The notes beneath the pieces were generated by a model that was not told the origin of the DNA, made no database searches, and was given only the letters and a program-made list of their open reading frames with translations. This document shows positions 46,442 through 56,940 of a stretch of DNA of 64,000 nucleotides, piece by piece. The stretch's first letter is position 1, and every line of letters begins with the position of its first letter. This DNA is from an uncultured Rhodospirillaceae bacterium (lineage in GTDB: Bacteria > Pseudomonadota > Alphaproteobacteria > Rhodospirillales > Magnetospirillaceae), in assembly GCA_903901915.1 (NCBI GenBank), contig CAIUSV010000084.1, forward strand, positions 1 to 64,000. The letters run 5' to 3'. The position numbers were made by a program, and so were the translations under genes.

Positions 46442-47881
46442 ATCTTGTCGCCGCGGTCGCAACGGGCGTTCGCGTTTTCCGTTGCCGGCTTCGTATTTTG
46501 CGTCTCTCTTTTCATGAGGGCACAGATTCTGGCCAGCCAGGATCTGTATCTTCATATCAGTTGCGGCCGATGGATTCTGGCTAACCGGACGGTCCCCGAT
46601 TTCGGACTGTTTTCCGGCACCATGCCTTCTGCGCCCTGGGTGGCGCATGAGTGGCTGGCATCGGTCGGCATGGCGCTGCTGTATGACCATCTGGGCTGGA
46701 CGGGACTCGTGGTGGCGACCGCCTTGCTGCTGGCGGTTGCCATCGGGGTGTTGACGTTTGAGACTGTCTGCACCACCGGTCCGGTCGGCGCGCTGGCCGC
46801 GGCGGTGCTGGGCTGGGGGTTGTGTGTCGGCCATCTGGTGGCGCGACCGCATGTCCTGTCGCTGCCCTTGGCCGTCATCTGGATTGCCGCCCACGTCCGG
46901 GCGCGGCGCGGCGGCGGCGTGCCGCCGTTGTATCTGGCCGGGCTCATGGCGCTGTGGGCCAATCTTCACGGCGCGTTTCTGTTCGGCATCGCGTTTACGG
47001 CGCTGTTCGCGGCGGAAGCCGTGTTGGAGTCCGGGGCCATGGCCGAAGCCGTTCGGGCGGGTCGGCGCTGGGGTCTATTCCTGGGTGCCGGCATTCTGGC
47101 CGCCGCAGTCACGCCGCATGGCCTGGACGGGCTGCTGTTTCCGATTCGCATGATGGGGCTTGGCCCCGCCGTGGCGGCCATCAACGAATGGCAGCCATCC
47201 AGCGTGTCGAATAATATGCCATTAATACTTTGGGTGTTCATTCTTATTTTTGCGTCTACCCTGTCGGGCGTCCGGCTTCCCGTGCTCAGAATTTTTATGC
47301 TTCTTATTCTTCTCTACATGGCTTTTGCTCATCGCCGTCATACGGAACTGCTTGGTTTGGCCGCGCCGCTTCTGCTGGGGAACGCCATTGCCGACAGGCT
47401 GTCCCGAAGCACGGTGATTTTGGCCCGGCCCTGGGGCGTTCTGGCGCGGCCGGCGGTGGTGGCGTCGGTGGCGGGGAGTGTGCTGATCGGCGTGCTTCTA
47501 TCGCTATCACTGGTATGGCGCGACATCGGTCGTGGGCCGGATCGCTTTACCCCGGCGGCGGCCCTGGCGGCGGTTCAGGCGCGCGGCATCACCGGCCCGG
47601 TGCTGAACGCCTATAACTTTGGCGGATATTTGATCTTTCAAGGCTATGCCCCTTTCGTCGATGGCCGCGCCGACATGTACGGCAACGACTTCATGACCCG
47701 GTATGGCGCGCTGGACCAGCTTCCGGGGTTGTTGGAGCAATACGCCATCGCCTGGACAATCTTCGAGCCGGGCAACCCACGGGCGGTGGTGATGGATCAT
47801 CTGTCCGGCTGGTCGCGTCTGTTCGCCGACGACGGTGCCGTGGTGCATGTCCGTCAGGCGCGATTATCGGGCCAGCCGTAG
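46442..47881 (+). CDS. Polytopic membrane protein (glycosyltransferase-like, unknown function)
   Basis: LASQDLYLHISCGRWILANRTVPDFGLFSGTMPSAPWVAHEWLA; about ten hydrophobic segments. Overlaps the end of the convergent gene. Confidence 0.65.
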   Translation: MLSPRSQRAFAFSVAGFVFCVSLFMRAQILASQDLYLHISCGRWILANRTVPDFGLFSGTMPSAPWVAHEWLASVGMALLYDHLGWTGLVVATALLLAVAIGVLTFETVCTTGPVGALAAAVLGWGLCVGHLVARPHVLSLPLAVIWIAAHVRARRGGGVPPLYLAGLMALWANLHGAFLFGIAFTALFAAEAVLESGAMAEAVRAGRRWGLFLGAGILAAAVTPHGLDGLLFPIRMMGLGPAVAAINEWQPSSVSNNMPLILWVFILIFASTLSGVRLPVLRIFMLLILLYMAFAHRRHTELLGLAAPLLLGNAIADRLSRSTVILARPWGVLARPAVVASVAGSVLIGVLLSLSLVWRDIGRGPDRFTPAAALAAVQARGITGPVLNAYNFGGYLIFQGYAPFVDGRADMYGNDFMTRYGALDQLPGLLEQYAIAWTIFEPGNPRAVVMDHLSGWSRLFADDGAVVHVRQARLSGQP

Positions 47882-50725
47882 GCCGACGACGTCGTTGCGG
47901 TTTACCGGCGCGTAGATGTCGCGGCTGGCCGAGCGGGTGAAGCGCGGCTTGGCGGTCCACGAGCCGCCACGGACGACGCGGAACTTGCAATCCTCCGCTT
48001 CCGCCGCAGTTCCGTCCGAGGGGGCCTTGGCGTAGTCGCCGAAACAATCCTGCGTCCACTGGAACACGTTGCCAACCATATCGAACAGCCCGAACGGGTT
48101 GGGCTTCAGCGATCCCACCGGCGCCGTCTCGTCGTAGCCATCCGCGCAATTGATGATGGCTTCATCGACGTTGAAGTGTTTGCTCTTGTAGGTGAGGTCA
48201 CGCATGTTGGCGTAGGCGCAGCCGCTTTCCACCCTGTCGCCCCAGAACCACGCGGTGGTGGTTCCCGCTCGGGCGGCGTATTCCCATTGCGCCTCGCTGG
48301 GCAAGCGATAGGGGTGGCTGCCGAAGAAACGCATCCGCCAGGCAAAGGCGCGCGCGTCGTCCCAACTGATCATTTCCACCGGATTGCGCGCCCCCCGGAA
48401 CCGTGACGGCGCCGGGTTCTCGACCATCACCAGTCGCCATTCCTCCTGGGTGACGGCAAATTTGCCCAGGTCGAAGGCGGGGATACAGACCTGATGCGGG
48501 GTTTCATGGTCGAACCTGCCGACCTCACTCGGCGGACTGCCCATGACGAAGCAACCCTGGGGAATGGGTACGAAGGCCATTTCCCCCTCGACCTGCCGTA
48601 CGCCGCGCCAGACCAGCACCGCCCATACTATTCCGGCCACGATCGGAAGCAATGCCACCGCGCCGGCCAGGGTCAGGATCGTCCGCCGTCGTTGTCGCTT
48701 CGCCAGACGGTGGCTTTCGCCGATGAATGCCGCCACCTCCGCCGGCAGTTCACTTTTCCCCCAACGGCGCTTCAGGGCTAGGGCTTCGATCAGCGGCAGG
48801 CCGCGGGGCAGGGCCAGGCTGTCGCGGTATTTTCTCTCGGAGGCCCCCCAGCGCGCGGCGGCGTGTTCGAGGCGCCCCAGCAGTTCAAGATCACGGCTGT
48901 CGGCGGCGATCTGGTCGCTGGCGCGAGGCCAGTGACTGAGCAATGCCTCGTGGGCCACCCGAACCCGCACCCCTTCGGCGTCTCCGTCGGCGATCAGCAG
49001 CCGCGTCTCGGGGGCGAGAAAGGCGTCCACCAACTGGCGGGCCGGGCTGCCGACCGGGAATTGAGACATCGCGGCGGCGCGTGCCGTCGCGGTGCCGCCG
49101 CTTCCCTGGCCCACGGTCACCAGCGTCCGCAGGACGGTCGGCAACGCCGCCCTGGCTTCGTCGGACAGGCGCGCCAGCTCCATTTCGGCGCGCTTGCCGA
49201 TGGCTCCTTCCAGTTCCCCCAGCTTTCCATAGGCATCGAAGGTCAGGTCGCCGTGTTCGCTTCGGTTCTGCCAAAGCTGGTCGAGCAGGAAGGAGAGAAG
49301 GGGGAGGGCGCCGGGATTGCTGGATGCCGCCGCCCGGATTTTCTCGTCCAATGTCAGGCTGCTGGTGGCATCGGTCTCGTAGCGTACTCCCGCTTCATGG
49401 GCAGGCTGGCGGATGATCTGGGCGATTTCCGCCGGTTCCGGAGACGTCAGCAGATAGCGAGCCTCGGACGAAAGCCGCGCTAGGCACGGCAGTGTTTCAA
49501 GCCGATTGAAGAAGTCGCTACGCAGGGTGGCGATCACCCACACCAATTGGCTTTCGGCCAGCGCCGCCAACGCCGCGACGAAGGCATCGCGCTCTGGCTG
49601 GGACACGCCATCCTGGGTGAATATCTCCTCCAACTGGTCGACCACGACCAGCAGGCGGGCCTCACCCCGTTCGGTCAGCTCAGCCTTCAGCCGGGCCGCC
49701 GCCAGTCCCTGGCGGATCGGCAGACTTGCCTGGGACGGGGCATCGCGAAGCAGCGCGGTCAAGGTTTTCTGGTCGTATTGCAGGGTCTCCAGTTCCGGCA
49801 GGGCAGCCGATGCCAGTATCGCCGCCGCCAGACCGCCGATCAGGTCGCCGCCGCCATCGGCCGGACGCAAGATGGCGTGGCGGACCAGCGCTACCCGCCC
49901 GATCATGCCGGGCAACTTGAGATCGGCCAGTACCCCGGCCTTGACCAACGACGACTTGCCGGACCCCGACGCCCCCATCACCAGAACGAAGGCCGTGCCA
50001 CGTTCGATCTGGCGTACAAGCAGCTCGCGCACGTCGTTGCGGGCGCGGGTGCGGCCGAAGAACACCGGCGCATGTTCAAGGTCGAAGGACTGGAGACCGC
50101 GGAACGGGCTGCCATGGTGCCAGCGGATGCTTGAGGGGCCTTCATCGGCACCCGCCAGGCGGCGCCGGATCAATTCGCGCAGATGGTTTTCCAGAAGGTC
50201 CTCGAACGACGCGGCGTCGGTGAATTCCCACGATGCTGCGGTGAACGACCCGTCGGCGGCGCGGGTCCAGCGCGTCATGAACTCCTCAACCAGCCGTTTC
50301 TGCTCAAAGTGTTCCCGTGCGGCGGTTTCGTCGTCCCTCAGCCGGGCCTCGGCCTTTTTGCGAAACAGCAGCAGATCGGGTTGGCGCCTGTTGCGGTAAG
50401 ACGCCAGCGCGTCCTCGAACTCCCATTCGGTGCCGGTGACGGTGCCGCCGGACAGAGGGCCGGTGTATTTGTCGGCTGGCAGCGGCACGCCGAGGCGGGA
50501 CCACAGGATCACCACCACGATGTCGGTCTCGTGCGGGGGGACGATGCCGTCCTGGAAATTCTCGCCGGCCACCAGCGGCTCGCGTTCCCAGAGCATGGCC
50601 TCGATACGGAAATGGTACGAGAACTCGCGGTCAAGCCGCTCGATCACCCGCTCGGCGATCAGCCGTTCGGGGCGCACGTCGCCAGGGGACGAGATGAATA
50701 CCCTGAGGCGTTGAAACTCCGCCAT
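47864..50725 (-). CDS. DUF4062-like + STAND NTPase + TM + FGE-sulfatase protein
   Basis: LRVFISSPGDVRPERLIAE; Walker A GASGSGKSSLVKAG; Walker B RLLVVVDQLEEIF; TM; MGSPPSEVGRFDHETPHQV...RLPSEAQWEYAARAG...RVVRGGSW. Confidence 0.88.
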   Translation of the reverse strand: MAEFQRLRVFISSPGDVRPERLIAERVIERLDREFSYHFRIEAMLWEREPLVAGENFQDGIVPPHETDIVVVILWSRLGVPLPADKYTGPLSGGTVTGTEWEFEDALASYRNRRQPDLLLFRKKAEARLRDDETAAREHFEQKRLVEEFMTRWTRAADGSFTAASWEFTDAASFEDLLENHLRELIRRRLAGADEGPSSIRWHHGSPFRGLQSFDLEHAPVFFGRTRARNDVRELLVRQIERGTAFVLVMGASGSGKSSLVKAGVLADLKLPGMIGRVALVRHAILRPADGGGDLIGGLAAAILASAALPELETLQYDQKTLTALLRDAPSQASLPIRQGLAAARLKAELTERGEARLLVVVDQLEEIFTQDGVSQPERDAFVAALAALAESQLVWVIATLRSDFFNRLETLPCLARLSSEARYLLTSPEPAEIAQIIRQPAHEAGVRYETDATSSLTLDEKIRAAASSNPGALPLLSFLLDQLWQNRSEHGDLTFDAYGKLGELEGAIGKRAEMELARLSDEARAALPTVLRTLVTVGQGSGGTATARAAAMSQFPVGSPARQLVDAFLAPETRLLIADGDAEGVRVRVAHEALLSHWPRASDQIAADSRDLELLGRLEHAAARWGASERKYRDSLALPRGLPLIEALALKRRWGKSELPAEVAAFIGESHRLAKRQRRRTILTLAGAVALLPIVAGIVWAVLVWRGVRQVEGEMAFVPIPQGCFVMGSPPSEVGRFDHETPHQVCIPAFDLGKFAVTQEEWRLVMVENPAPSRFRGARNPVEMISWDDARAFAWRMRFFGSHPYRLPSEAQWEYAARAGTTTAWFWGDRVESGCAYANMRDLTYKSKHFNVDEAIINCADGYDETAPVGSLKPNPFGLFDMVGNVFQWTQDCFGDYAKAPSDGTAAEAEDCKFRVVRGGSWTAKPRFTRSASRDIYAPVNRNDVVGLRLAR

Positions 50726-50824
50726 CGCCCCCCCTTCCGATCACGGCCGGATAAGCTTCAACGGATTGAACCATGCGGGGTTTCCCGGAGCAAGGTCCCG
50801 TAACCGATCATCTGAGCAGGGCGC

Positions 50825-51106
50825 TCAAGACGAAACCGGCGGATCGGTGTCGCCCCTGGCATAAAGCGCCAGCCGACCGGCGTTGGACACGATTCCGGGA
50901 AAGGCGGTGCCGAAAACCTCCCGCCATCTCCCTTCGACGTCGGATGGCAGTTCCGTTCCCGGCCGCGAAAGGCCCAGCCCCGATTGGTCGTTGATCGCGG
51001 TGAGTGCCGAGACGGCGGCATCGGCTTCACCGGCGCCTTCGGCCAGAACGGTCTGCTCGACGATCGTGCCGTCATCACAGGCGATGGAAAATGCCCACAG
51101 CGTCAT
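50825..51106 (-). CDS. Small hypothetical protein
   Basis: MTLWAFSIACDDGTIVEQTVLAEG..., upstream of and co-directional with the STAND gene. Confidence 0.5.
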   Translation of the reverse strand: MTLWAFSIACDDGTIVEQTVLAEGAGEADAAVSALTAINDQSGLGLSRPGTELPSDVEGRWREVFGTAFPGIVSNAGRLALYARGDTDPPVSS

Positions 51107-51195
51107 CGCGATTCTCCCGATCATCGGCATGGACGACGGCGCCGGCCCGAAGACCCTCCCTGATCGGAGGGAGGTGGTCAAGCGGCACATATTCC

Positions 51196-51441
51196 CTATC
51201 CTACAAATGGTGTCGCTCGCGCCGCCCGCCCGTTCGCCGGTCGCTGCGGGATATTTCCCGCCGAGGTCATGCCGAGCCGATACACGGCCCTTGTCGCTTC
51301 CAGTGCCGTCATGTCCGGACGGACGATCAGCACGGCGGCGACAGCCGCCTGGGACTGCCCGTTCATGTCCCGACCGAAAGCATGGGCGGCGCTGATCGCC
51401 CTGGCGATCACCCGCTGTAAAACCGGATCGACTTGGCCCAT
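51196..51441 (-). CDS. Small hypothetical protein
   Basis: MGQVDPVLQRVIARAISAAHAFGRDMNGQSQAAVAAVLIVRPDMTALEATRAVYRLG. Confidence 0.45.
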   Translation of the reverse strand: MGQVDPVLQRVIARAISAAHAFGRDMNGQSQAAVAAVLIVRPDMTALEATRAVYRLGMTSAGNIPQRPANGRAARATPFVG

Positions 51442-51635
51442 GGCGCCTCTCCTCCTGAGTCTCATACCGCTTATGTTCTCTATATGTTCTTGCGACGAAA
51501 GTCAATGCCGATGTCAGGCTTGCTTGACCGATCGGTCCGAATGTCGCCCGCAGGCCAGTTCCAAAAGGAACTTGTAATGGCGGCAGTTCCGCCGACGCCA
51601 ATCGGAGGTGGGATAATTCGCCGATCAATGGCGGA

Positions 51636-51653
51636 AAAGCCCATTTGGGACTA
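51636..51653 (+). promoter_or_regulatory. Operator-like site H
   Basis: AAAGCCCATTTGGGACTA, about 100 nt upstream of the CHASE kinase. Confidence 0.55.
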
Positions 51654-51754
51654 GCGCGGGCGCCCAATCGGCAGCTTTCAATCCTTTCAGAACGAATGCT
51701 GGATACTGACGTCGAGGTTTGGCGGGATCCCATTCTTCGTGCGGGAGGCCTGCC

Positions 51755-54700
51755 ATGATGAATACGCCTATTCTCAAAATCACGCGGCAACTGCTTCCCA
51801 TGACCGTAGTCGGGGTCGTCGCGTCACTGATCGTGTTCGGCATCGCCTTCTACCTGGAGCGCCGCAGTTCCGAGGTTCGGTTCGATGAACTGGCGGAGCA
51901 GCGGATCATCGCGATCCGGGCCAGCGTCGCCATTGCTCAGGACAGCGTCAATCTGGTCGCCGGCCATTTTACCGTCGCATCGCCGCAATACACCAGTCGA
52001 GAGGGGTTTCGACGGATGACGGCGCAGACTCTGGCCCGCCATTCCTTCATCCAGGGGCTGTCATGGGACCCCAGGGTGTCGCGGGCCGATCGTGCGGCCT
52101 ATGAGAACAAGGCCCGGCTGGAAGGTGTCGACGACTTCCAATTCACCGAGCGTGATAGCCAAGGCCGGCTGCGTCCGGCCGGAGACAGGGATCAGTACAT
52201 CCCGGTCTATTACATGGAACCCTCCGCCACCAACAGGCCGGCATTGGGTTTTGACCTGTCGTCCCACTCGGTTCGGCGTCTCGCCCTTGAAGCCGGACGG
52301 GACAAGGGGCGTCCGGAGGCGACCGGGCGGATTACCCTGGTCCAGGAATATGGTGACCAGTACGGCGTCCTGATCCTGGCGCCGGTCTTCGGTCCTACCG
52401 GTCCCGGCGACGTCGAGAGCAACCGGCAATCCTTGAGCGGATATGTCTCGGGGGTGTTCCGGATCGGCGATCTGATCAATTCCACGGCCCATGCCGGATC
52501 AATGGCAAAGGCGCTGCCGCTGGTGGACGTCCATCTATTCGACATGAGCGGCGCGGAAGACGAACGCCGATTGTATCCTAAATCGGATGCAACGTCCCCG
52601 GACAGCCTGGCGTCCGGCCTTCATAAAACCGAGTCGTTCGATGTCGCCGGGCGGTCGTGGCTGTTGATCGCCAAACCCAGCCCCGCCTTCCTGGCATCCA
52701 GCCGGCCGGTGGTATCCTATGTGATGCTGGTGGTCGCTTTGCTGGCCACTGCCTTCTACGTCGCCAATCTGAGGGGGCGCATTACCCAGGCGGAAAATGC
52801 CATCGCATTCGCCCGCGCCCAGTTGCTGCTGCATCACGCCAGCGACGGCGTTCATATCCTTGATGGCCGGGGAAATATCATCGAGGTCAGCCAATCCTTC
52901 TGCGACAGCCTGGGCTATAGCCGAGACGAGATGATCGGCATGAACGTCGCGGAGTGGGCGGAGGGGTTGGCGCCGACCGAGGTCGCGTCAGCCGTATCGC
53001 GGAGGCTGGCGAAAAGCGGAATTACCACATTCTCGCCGCGCTATCGGCGCAAGGACGGCAGTGTATTTTCGGTGGAGATTTCCAGTCACGCGTTGGATCT
53101 GGATGGCCAGAAGGTGCTTTATTGTTCGTCCCGCGATATTTCCCAGCGCATTGCTTCCGAGCGGGCCGTCAAGGATCTGTCCCGTCGCCTGGAGGGCGTG
53201 CTGGCGGCGGCCTCCGAGGTCGCGATCATCGCGTGCGACATGTCGGGCACCATTACCCTGTTCAACCGCGGTGCCGAAAAGATGCTGGGATATGCCGCCG
53301 GTGACATGGTCGGCCATGCCGCGGTGGCGGCCTTCCACGTTTCCGAGGAGATCGAAGCGCGTGCCGTGGAACTCACCGCCGAATTGGCGAGGCCGGTGAC
53401 GGCGTTCGAGGCCCTGACGGTAAAAGCGGAAATTGACGGGAGCGAGCGCCGCGAATGGACGTATGTCCATAAGGGCGGGGCGCAGCTGATTGTATCCCTG
53501 GTGGTTACGGTGGTTCGCAATGATGCCGGCGAGATCGATGGCTATCTCGGACTCGCCTCCGACATCACGGACAGGAAGCGAACGGACTCGCTGCGCAAGG
53601 CGATGGAGGAGGAATTACAGAATAGTATGCGGGAGGCAGAGGCGGCCAACCGTGCGAAGACCTCATTTCTCGCCAATATGAGCCATGAAATGAGAACTCC
53701 GATGAATGCTATCATTGGATTATCGGCGTTGCTGAAGAAGCGTGTCGAGAAGGCTGAAAACGTCGATATGATTCATAAGATTATGCTGTCTAGCCAGCAT
53801 CTTCTCGCTATAATTAACGATATTCTTGATTTCTCAAAAATAGAATCCGGCCGCCTTGAGATACATGCCGACGAGTTCGATGTCCGTCGCGCAATAGATA
53901 TTGCCCATCTTCAGGTTGACCAACTGGCTCAAAACAGAAACCTGTCACTCTGCGTGGAAATCGATCCGGCGGTGCCCGCTCGATTGATCGGCGATCAACT
54001 GAGGTTGAGGCAGTGTGTCCTTAACTACCTGAGCAACGCCATCAAATTCACTTCGGAAGGAGGGGTCGTCGTACGGGTCCGGTTGGTCGAGGACCGCCAG
54101 AATGCCGTCCTCTGTCGGTTCGAGGTGGAAGACACCGGCATCGGTATTCCGGTCGAGGCCCAGGGGCAATTGTTCAACGACTTCCAGCAGGCCGACGATT
54201 CCACCAGTCGCAAGTATGGCGGCACCGGCCTGGGGCTGGCCATCACGCGGCGTCTGGCGATCATGATGGGGGGCGACGCCGGGTTTAGCAGCACGCCGGG
54301 GAAAGGCAGCCTGTTCTGGTTCGACGCTGCATTGTGCCGGGCGGATGACAGGGACGATGCCGTTTCTGACGAAGATGGGTTGAGCGCAATCGAGATCGAA
54401 CGATTGCTGACCGACAGCCACGGCGATGCCAGGATCTTGCTGGTGGAAGACAACCCGACCAACCGTGACGTGGTGCAAGGTATGTTGGCCGACATCGGCT
54501 TGAAGGCCGACATCGCCGAGAATGGCCGGCTTGCCGTCGAGGCGGTCGAGGCGGCCGGTTTCGATCTGATCTTGATGGATATGCAGATGCCGGTAATGGA
54601 CGGACTCGATGCCACCCGGATCATCCGGCGCCTGCCGTCGGCGCAGCGGGTCCCCATCGTGGCGATGACCGCCAATGCCTTTGCCGAGGATCGCAAGAGA

Positions 54701-55261
54701 TGCCTGGACGTCGGCATGAACGATCATCTCGCCAAGCCGGTATTGCCCGACACCCTGTACGCCGTACTCCTGAAGTGGCTTTCGGTCTCGTCCTCGGCTG
54801 GCGACCATTTGCGGCCACCGGCGGCGGCAATCATGTCGCCGCCGGTGGCCGAAGATGACGACGAGGCCCTATTGCGGCGCCATCTCGGGCACATCGAAGG
54901 GATCGATATCGACGCCGGCATCAAGTATAGCCGTCGTGTCGGGCGTTATCGTGCGATTCTTGAGACGTATGCCAACGAGTACGGCGATCCCATGACCCGG
55001 GTGAGCGGACTGCTTGCCGCCGGGAACAGCACCGAGGCTCGGCGTATCGTCCATACCATCAAGGGAAGTTCGTCGTTTCTGGGCTTTTTCGGGGTTCAGG
55101 AGGCGGCCGCCCAACTGGAACGGGCGATTATCGACGGCGACGATCCAGAGGTGATCGCTTCCTTGATCGATGCCGTCGAACTGCGCTACGGCGTCGCGTC
55201 AACCGCGATCATGACGATGATGGCCGAACGTGGTCGGCGAAAAGAAGTTATCGGCGTATAA
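51755..55261 (+). CDS. Hybrid histidine kinase: CHASE, PAS, PAS, HisKA, HATPase, REC, Hpt
   Basis: [41 protein letters not shown]; Hpt [16 protein letters not shown]; start approximate. Confidence 0.9.
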   Translation: MMNTPILKITRQLLPMTVVGVVASLIVFGIAFYLERRSSEVRFDELAEQRIIAIRASVAIAQDSVNLVAGHFTVASPQYTSREGFRRMTAQTLARHSFIQGLSWDPRVSRADRAAYENKARLEGVDDFQFTERDSQGRLRPAGDRDQYIPVYYMEPSATNRPALGFDLSSHSVRRLALEAGRDKGRPEATGRITLVQEYGDQYGVLILAPVFGPTGPGDVESNRQSLSGYVSGVFRIGDLINSTAHAGSMAKALPLVDVHLFDMSGAEDERRLYPKSDATSPDSLASGLHKTESFDVAGRSWLLIAKPSPAFLASSRPVVSYVMLVVALLATAFYVANLRGRITQAENAIAFARAQLLLHHASDGVHILDGRGNIIEVSQSFCDSLGYSRDEMIGMNVAEWAEGLAPTEVASAVSRRLAKSGITTFSPRYRRKDGSVFSVEISSHALDLDGQKVLYCSSRDISQRIASERAVKDLSRRLEGVLAAASEVAIIACDMSGTITLFNRGAEKMLGYAAGDMVGHAAVAAFHVSEEIEARAVELTAELARPVTAFEALTVKAEIDGSERREWTYVHKGGAQLIVSLVVTVVRNDAGEIDGYLGLASDITDRKRTDSLRKAMEEELQNSMREAEAANRAKTSFLANMSHEMRTPMNAIIGLSALLKKRVEKAENVDMIHKIMLSSQHLLAIINDILDFSKIESGRLEIHADEFDVRRAIDIAHLQVDQLAQNRNLSLCVEIDPAVPARLIGDQLRLRQCVLNYLSNAIKFTSEGGVVVRVRLVEDRQNAVLCRFEVEDTGIGIPVEAQGQLFNDFQQADDSTSRKYGGTGLGLAITRRLAIMMGGDAGFSSTPGKGSLFWFDAALCRADDRDDAVSDEDGLSAIEIERLLTDSHGDARILLVEDNPTNRDVVQGMLADIGLKADIAENGRLAVEAVEAAGFDLILMDMQMPVMDGLDATRIIRRLPSAQRVPIVAMTANAFAEDRKRCLDVGMNDHLAKPVLPDTLYAVLLKWLSVSSSAGDHLRPPAAAIMSPPVAEDDDEALLRRHLGHIEGIDIDAGIKYSRRVGRYRAILETYANEYGDPMTRVSGLLAAGNSTEARRIVHTIKGSSSFLGFFGVQEAAAQLERAIIDGDDPEVIASLIDAVELRYGVASTAIMTMMAERGRRKEVIGV

Positions 55262-55310
55262 TTGCGCTTCGCCGCTTGTCGATCGATCATCATGGTTCCG
55301 GTACGCTCAC

Positions 55311-56891
55311 ATGACGCATGAAAAGGCCTCTGTCCTTATCGTTGATGACGATTTGATCAATATTCAAGTTCTGACGGGGCTGCTTGAAGACGACTTTCAG
55401 GTTATTGCCGCTCGCGACGGGGCGCGGGCCCTTGCCATCGCCGCGTCCGAACCTCCGCCGGACCTGATCCTGCTCGATATTCTGATGCCGGGGATGAGCG
55501 GCTACGATGTCTGTTCCAGGCTGAAGGACAACGACGATACCCGCGACATTCCGGTGATCTTTTTGTCGGCGATGGGCGATGTCGGCGATGAACTGAAAGG
55601 ATTGGAACTCGGGGCCGTCGATTATGTCACCAAGCCCATTTCCCAGCCCATCCTGTTGGCTCGTATCAGAACTCATCTGGCACTGAATCAGGCGCGTCAG
55701 CGCCTGCGGGGAATCTCGGATAATCTGCTTGAGGGCATTGTCCTGGTCGGGATGGGGGACCGGCTGCTGTTCGTCAATCGGCCGGCGATCCGCATCATGG
55801 GGCTGAATGACAGTCCGAAGGATCTCGTCGGGCGCCATCGAGAGCGGTTGTTTCAACTCAGGCGGGACGACCCCTCGTCCCTTCCCTGGCAGGATGTGAT
55901 CGATCACGGTGCCACCTACGTGGACAGCGACACCGTCTTCCTTTCGCCCTCGGGCAAGGAAATTACCGTATCCTACGGCTGCTCTCCCTTGGATACGTCC
56001 GAATTTGGTCGCGCCGTGATCATCACGTTCCGCGACATCACCGCGCAGAAGCGAGTCCAATTCGAGGCCATGCTGGCGGCACGCCAAGCCGTCGTCGGCC
56101 ATCTGGCCGCAGGTGTCGCTCACGAGATCAATACGCCGGCTCAGTTCATCGCCAGCAATCTTTGCTATATCGAGGACGGCCTCAATGTTCTGGCCGGGAT
56201 CATCGAGGCGGCGAAGGCCGTGACCGAAGGCGCGCCCGGCACTCCGGTTTTCAGCGATCGCCTGGCTCGGCTCAAGGAGGCCGTGTCCAACCGGCGGCTT
56301 GCCAGCCTGTTGGCCGAAATGCCGAAAGCGGCGGCGGACTCGCGAGACGGAATGGACAGGATTGACCATCTCGTGGTGGCGATGAAGGAATTTTCCCGGC
56401 CGGGAACCACCGGCCGTACCGCGACCGATATCAACAGGGCCATAATGAACACTCTGGCCGTGTCTCGTTCCACCTGGGCTTCCGTCGCCGAGGTGAAACT
56501 CGAATTGGCCCCGGCGTTGCCCTTGGTGGTGTGCCACGCCAGTGAACTCGGTCAGGTCTTCATCAATCTGATCCTGAACGCCGTGCAGGCAATCGAGGCG
56601 TCCGCCGAGAGACTGCCGGGCCAGATTTCCATTGCCACGCGCCGGAGCGGTGATCTGGTCGAAATCGAGGTTGCCGATACCGGGGGAGGGGTGCCCCCGG
56701 AGATACGCGAGCAGATATTCGATCCATTCTTCACCACCAAACCCGTCGGAATGGGAACCGGTCTCGGGCTGGCGATCTGCCACGATGTCGTGGCGATAAA
56801 GCATGGCGGTTCGCTGGTCGTGGGAGAGGGTGAGGGGCACGGGGCGGTGTTCACGATCAGGCTGCCCGTGGGCAACATTCATGATGATTAG
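55311..56891 (+). CDS. REC-PAS-histidine kinase
   Basis: VLIVDDDLINIQVLTGLL...[48 protein letters not shown]. Confidence 0.88.
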   Translation: MTHEKASVLIVDDDLINIQVLTGLLEDDFQVIAARDGARALAIAASEPPPDLILLDILMPGMSGYDVCSRLKDNDDTRDIPVIFLSAMGDVGDELKGLELGAVDYVTKPISQPILLARIRTHLALNQARQRLRGISDNLLEGIVLVGMGDRLLFVNRPAIRIMGLNDSPKDLVGRHRERLFQLRRDDPSSLPWQDVIDHGATYVDSDTVFLSPSGKEITVSYGCSPLDTSEFGRAVIITFRDITAQKRVQFEAMLAARQAVVGHLAAGVAHEINTPAQFIASNLCYIEDGLNVLAGIIEAAKAVTEGAPGTPVFSDRLARLKEAVSNRRLASLLAEMPKAAADSRDGMDRIDHLVVAMKEFSRPGTTGRTATDINRAIMNTLAVSRSTWASVAEVKLELAPALPLVVCHASELGQVFINLILNAVQAIEASAERLPGQISIATRRSGDLVEIEVADTGGGVPPEIREQIFDPFFTTKPVGMGTGLGLAICHDVVAIKHGGSLVVGEGEGHGAVFTIRLPVGNIHDD

Positions 56892-56897
56892 GGGCGG

Positions 56898-56907
56898 CCC
56901 CCCCCCC
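56898..56907. repeat. C10 homopolymer between convergent genes
   Basis: ggcggCCCCCCCCCCgcacc. Confidence 0.85.
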
Positions 56908-56940
56908 GCACCGTAAAACCCGTTCAGATCCGCCGTGACT

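Noticed and set aside
47864-48000. Diversity-generating retroelement variable region at the FGE-sulfatase C-terminus (RVVRGGSWTAKPRFTRSASRDIYAPVNRNDVVGLRLAR)
   Set aside because: Sequence resembles DGR target proteins, but no reverse transcriptase or template repeat is visible and the DNA is not AAC-rich; worth a genome check only
50825-51790. 321-aa single ORF
   Set aside because: N-terminal two thirds lack protein-like composition and overlap another small gene; only the last 93 codons look real
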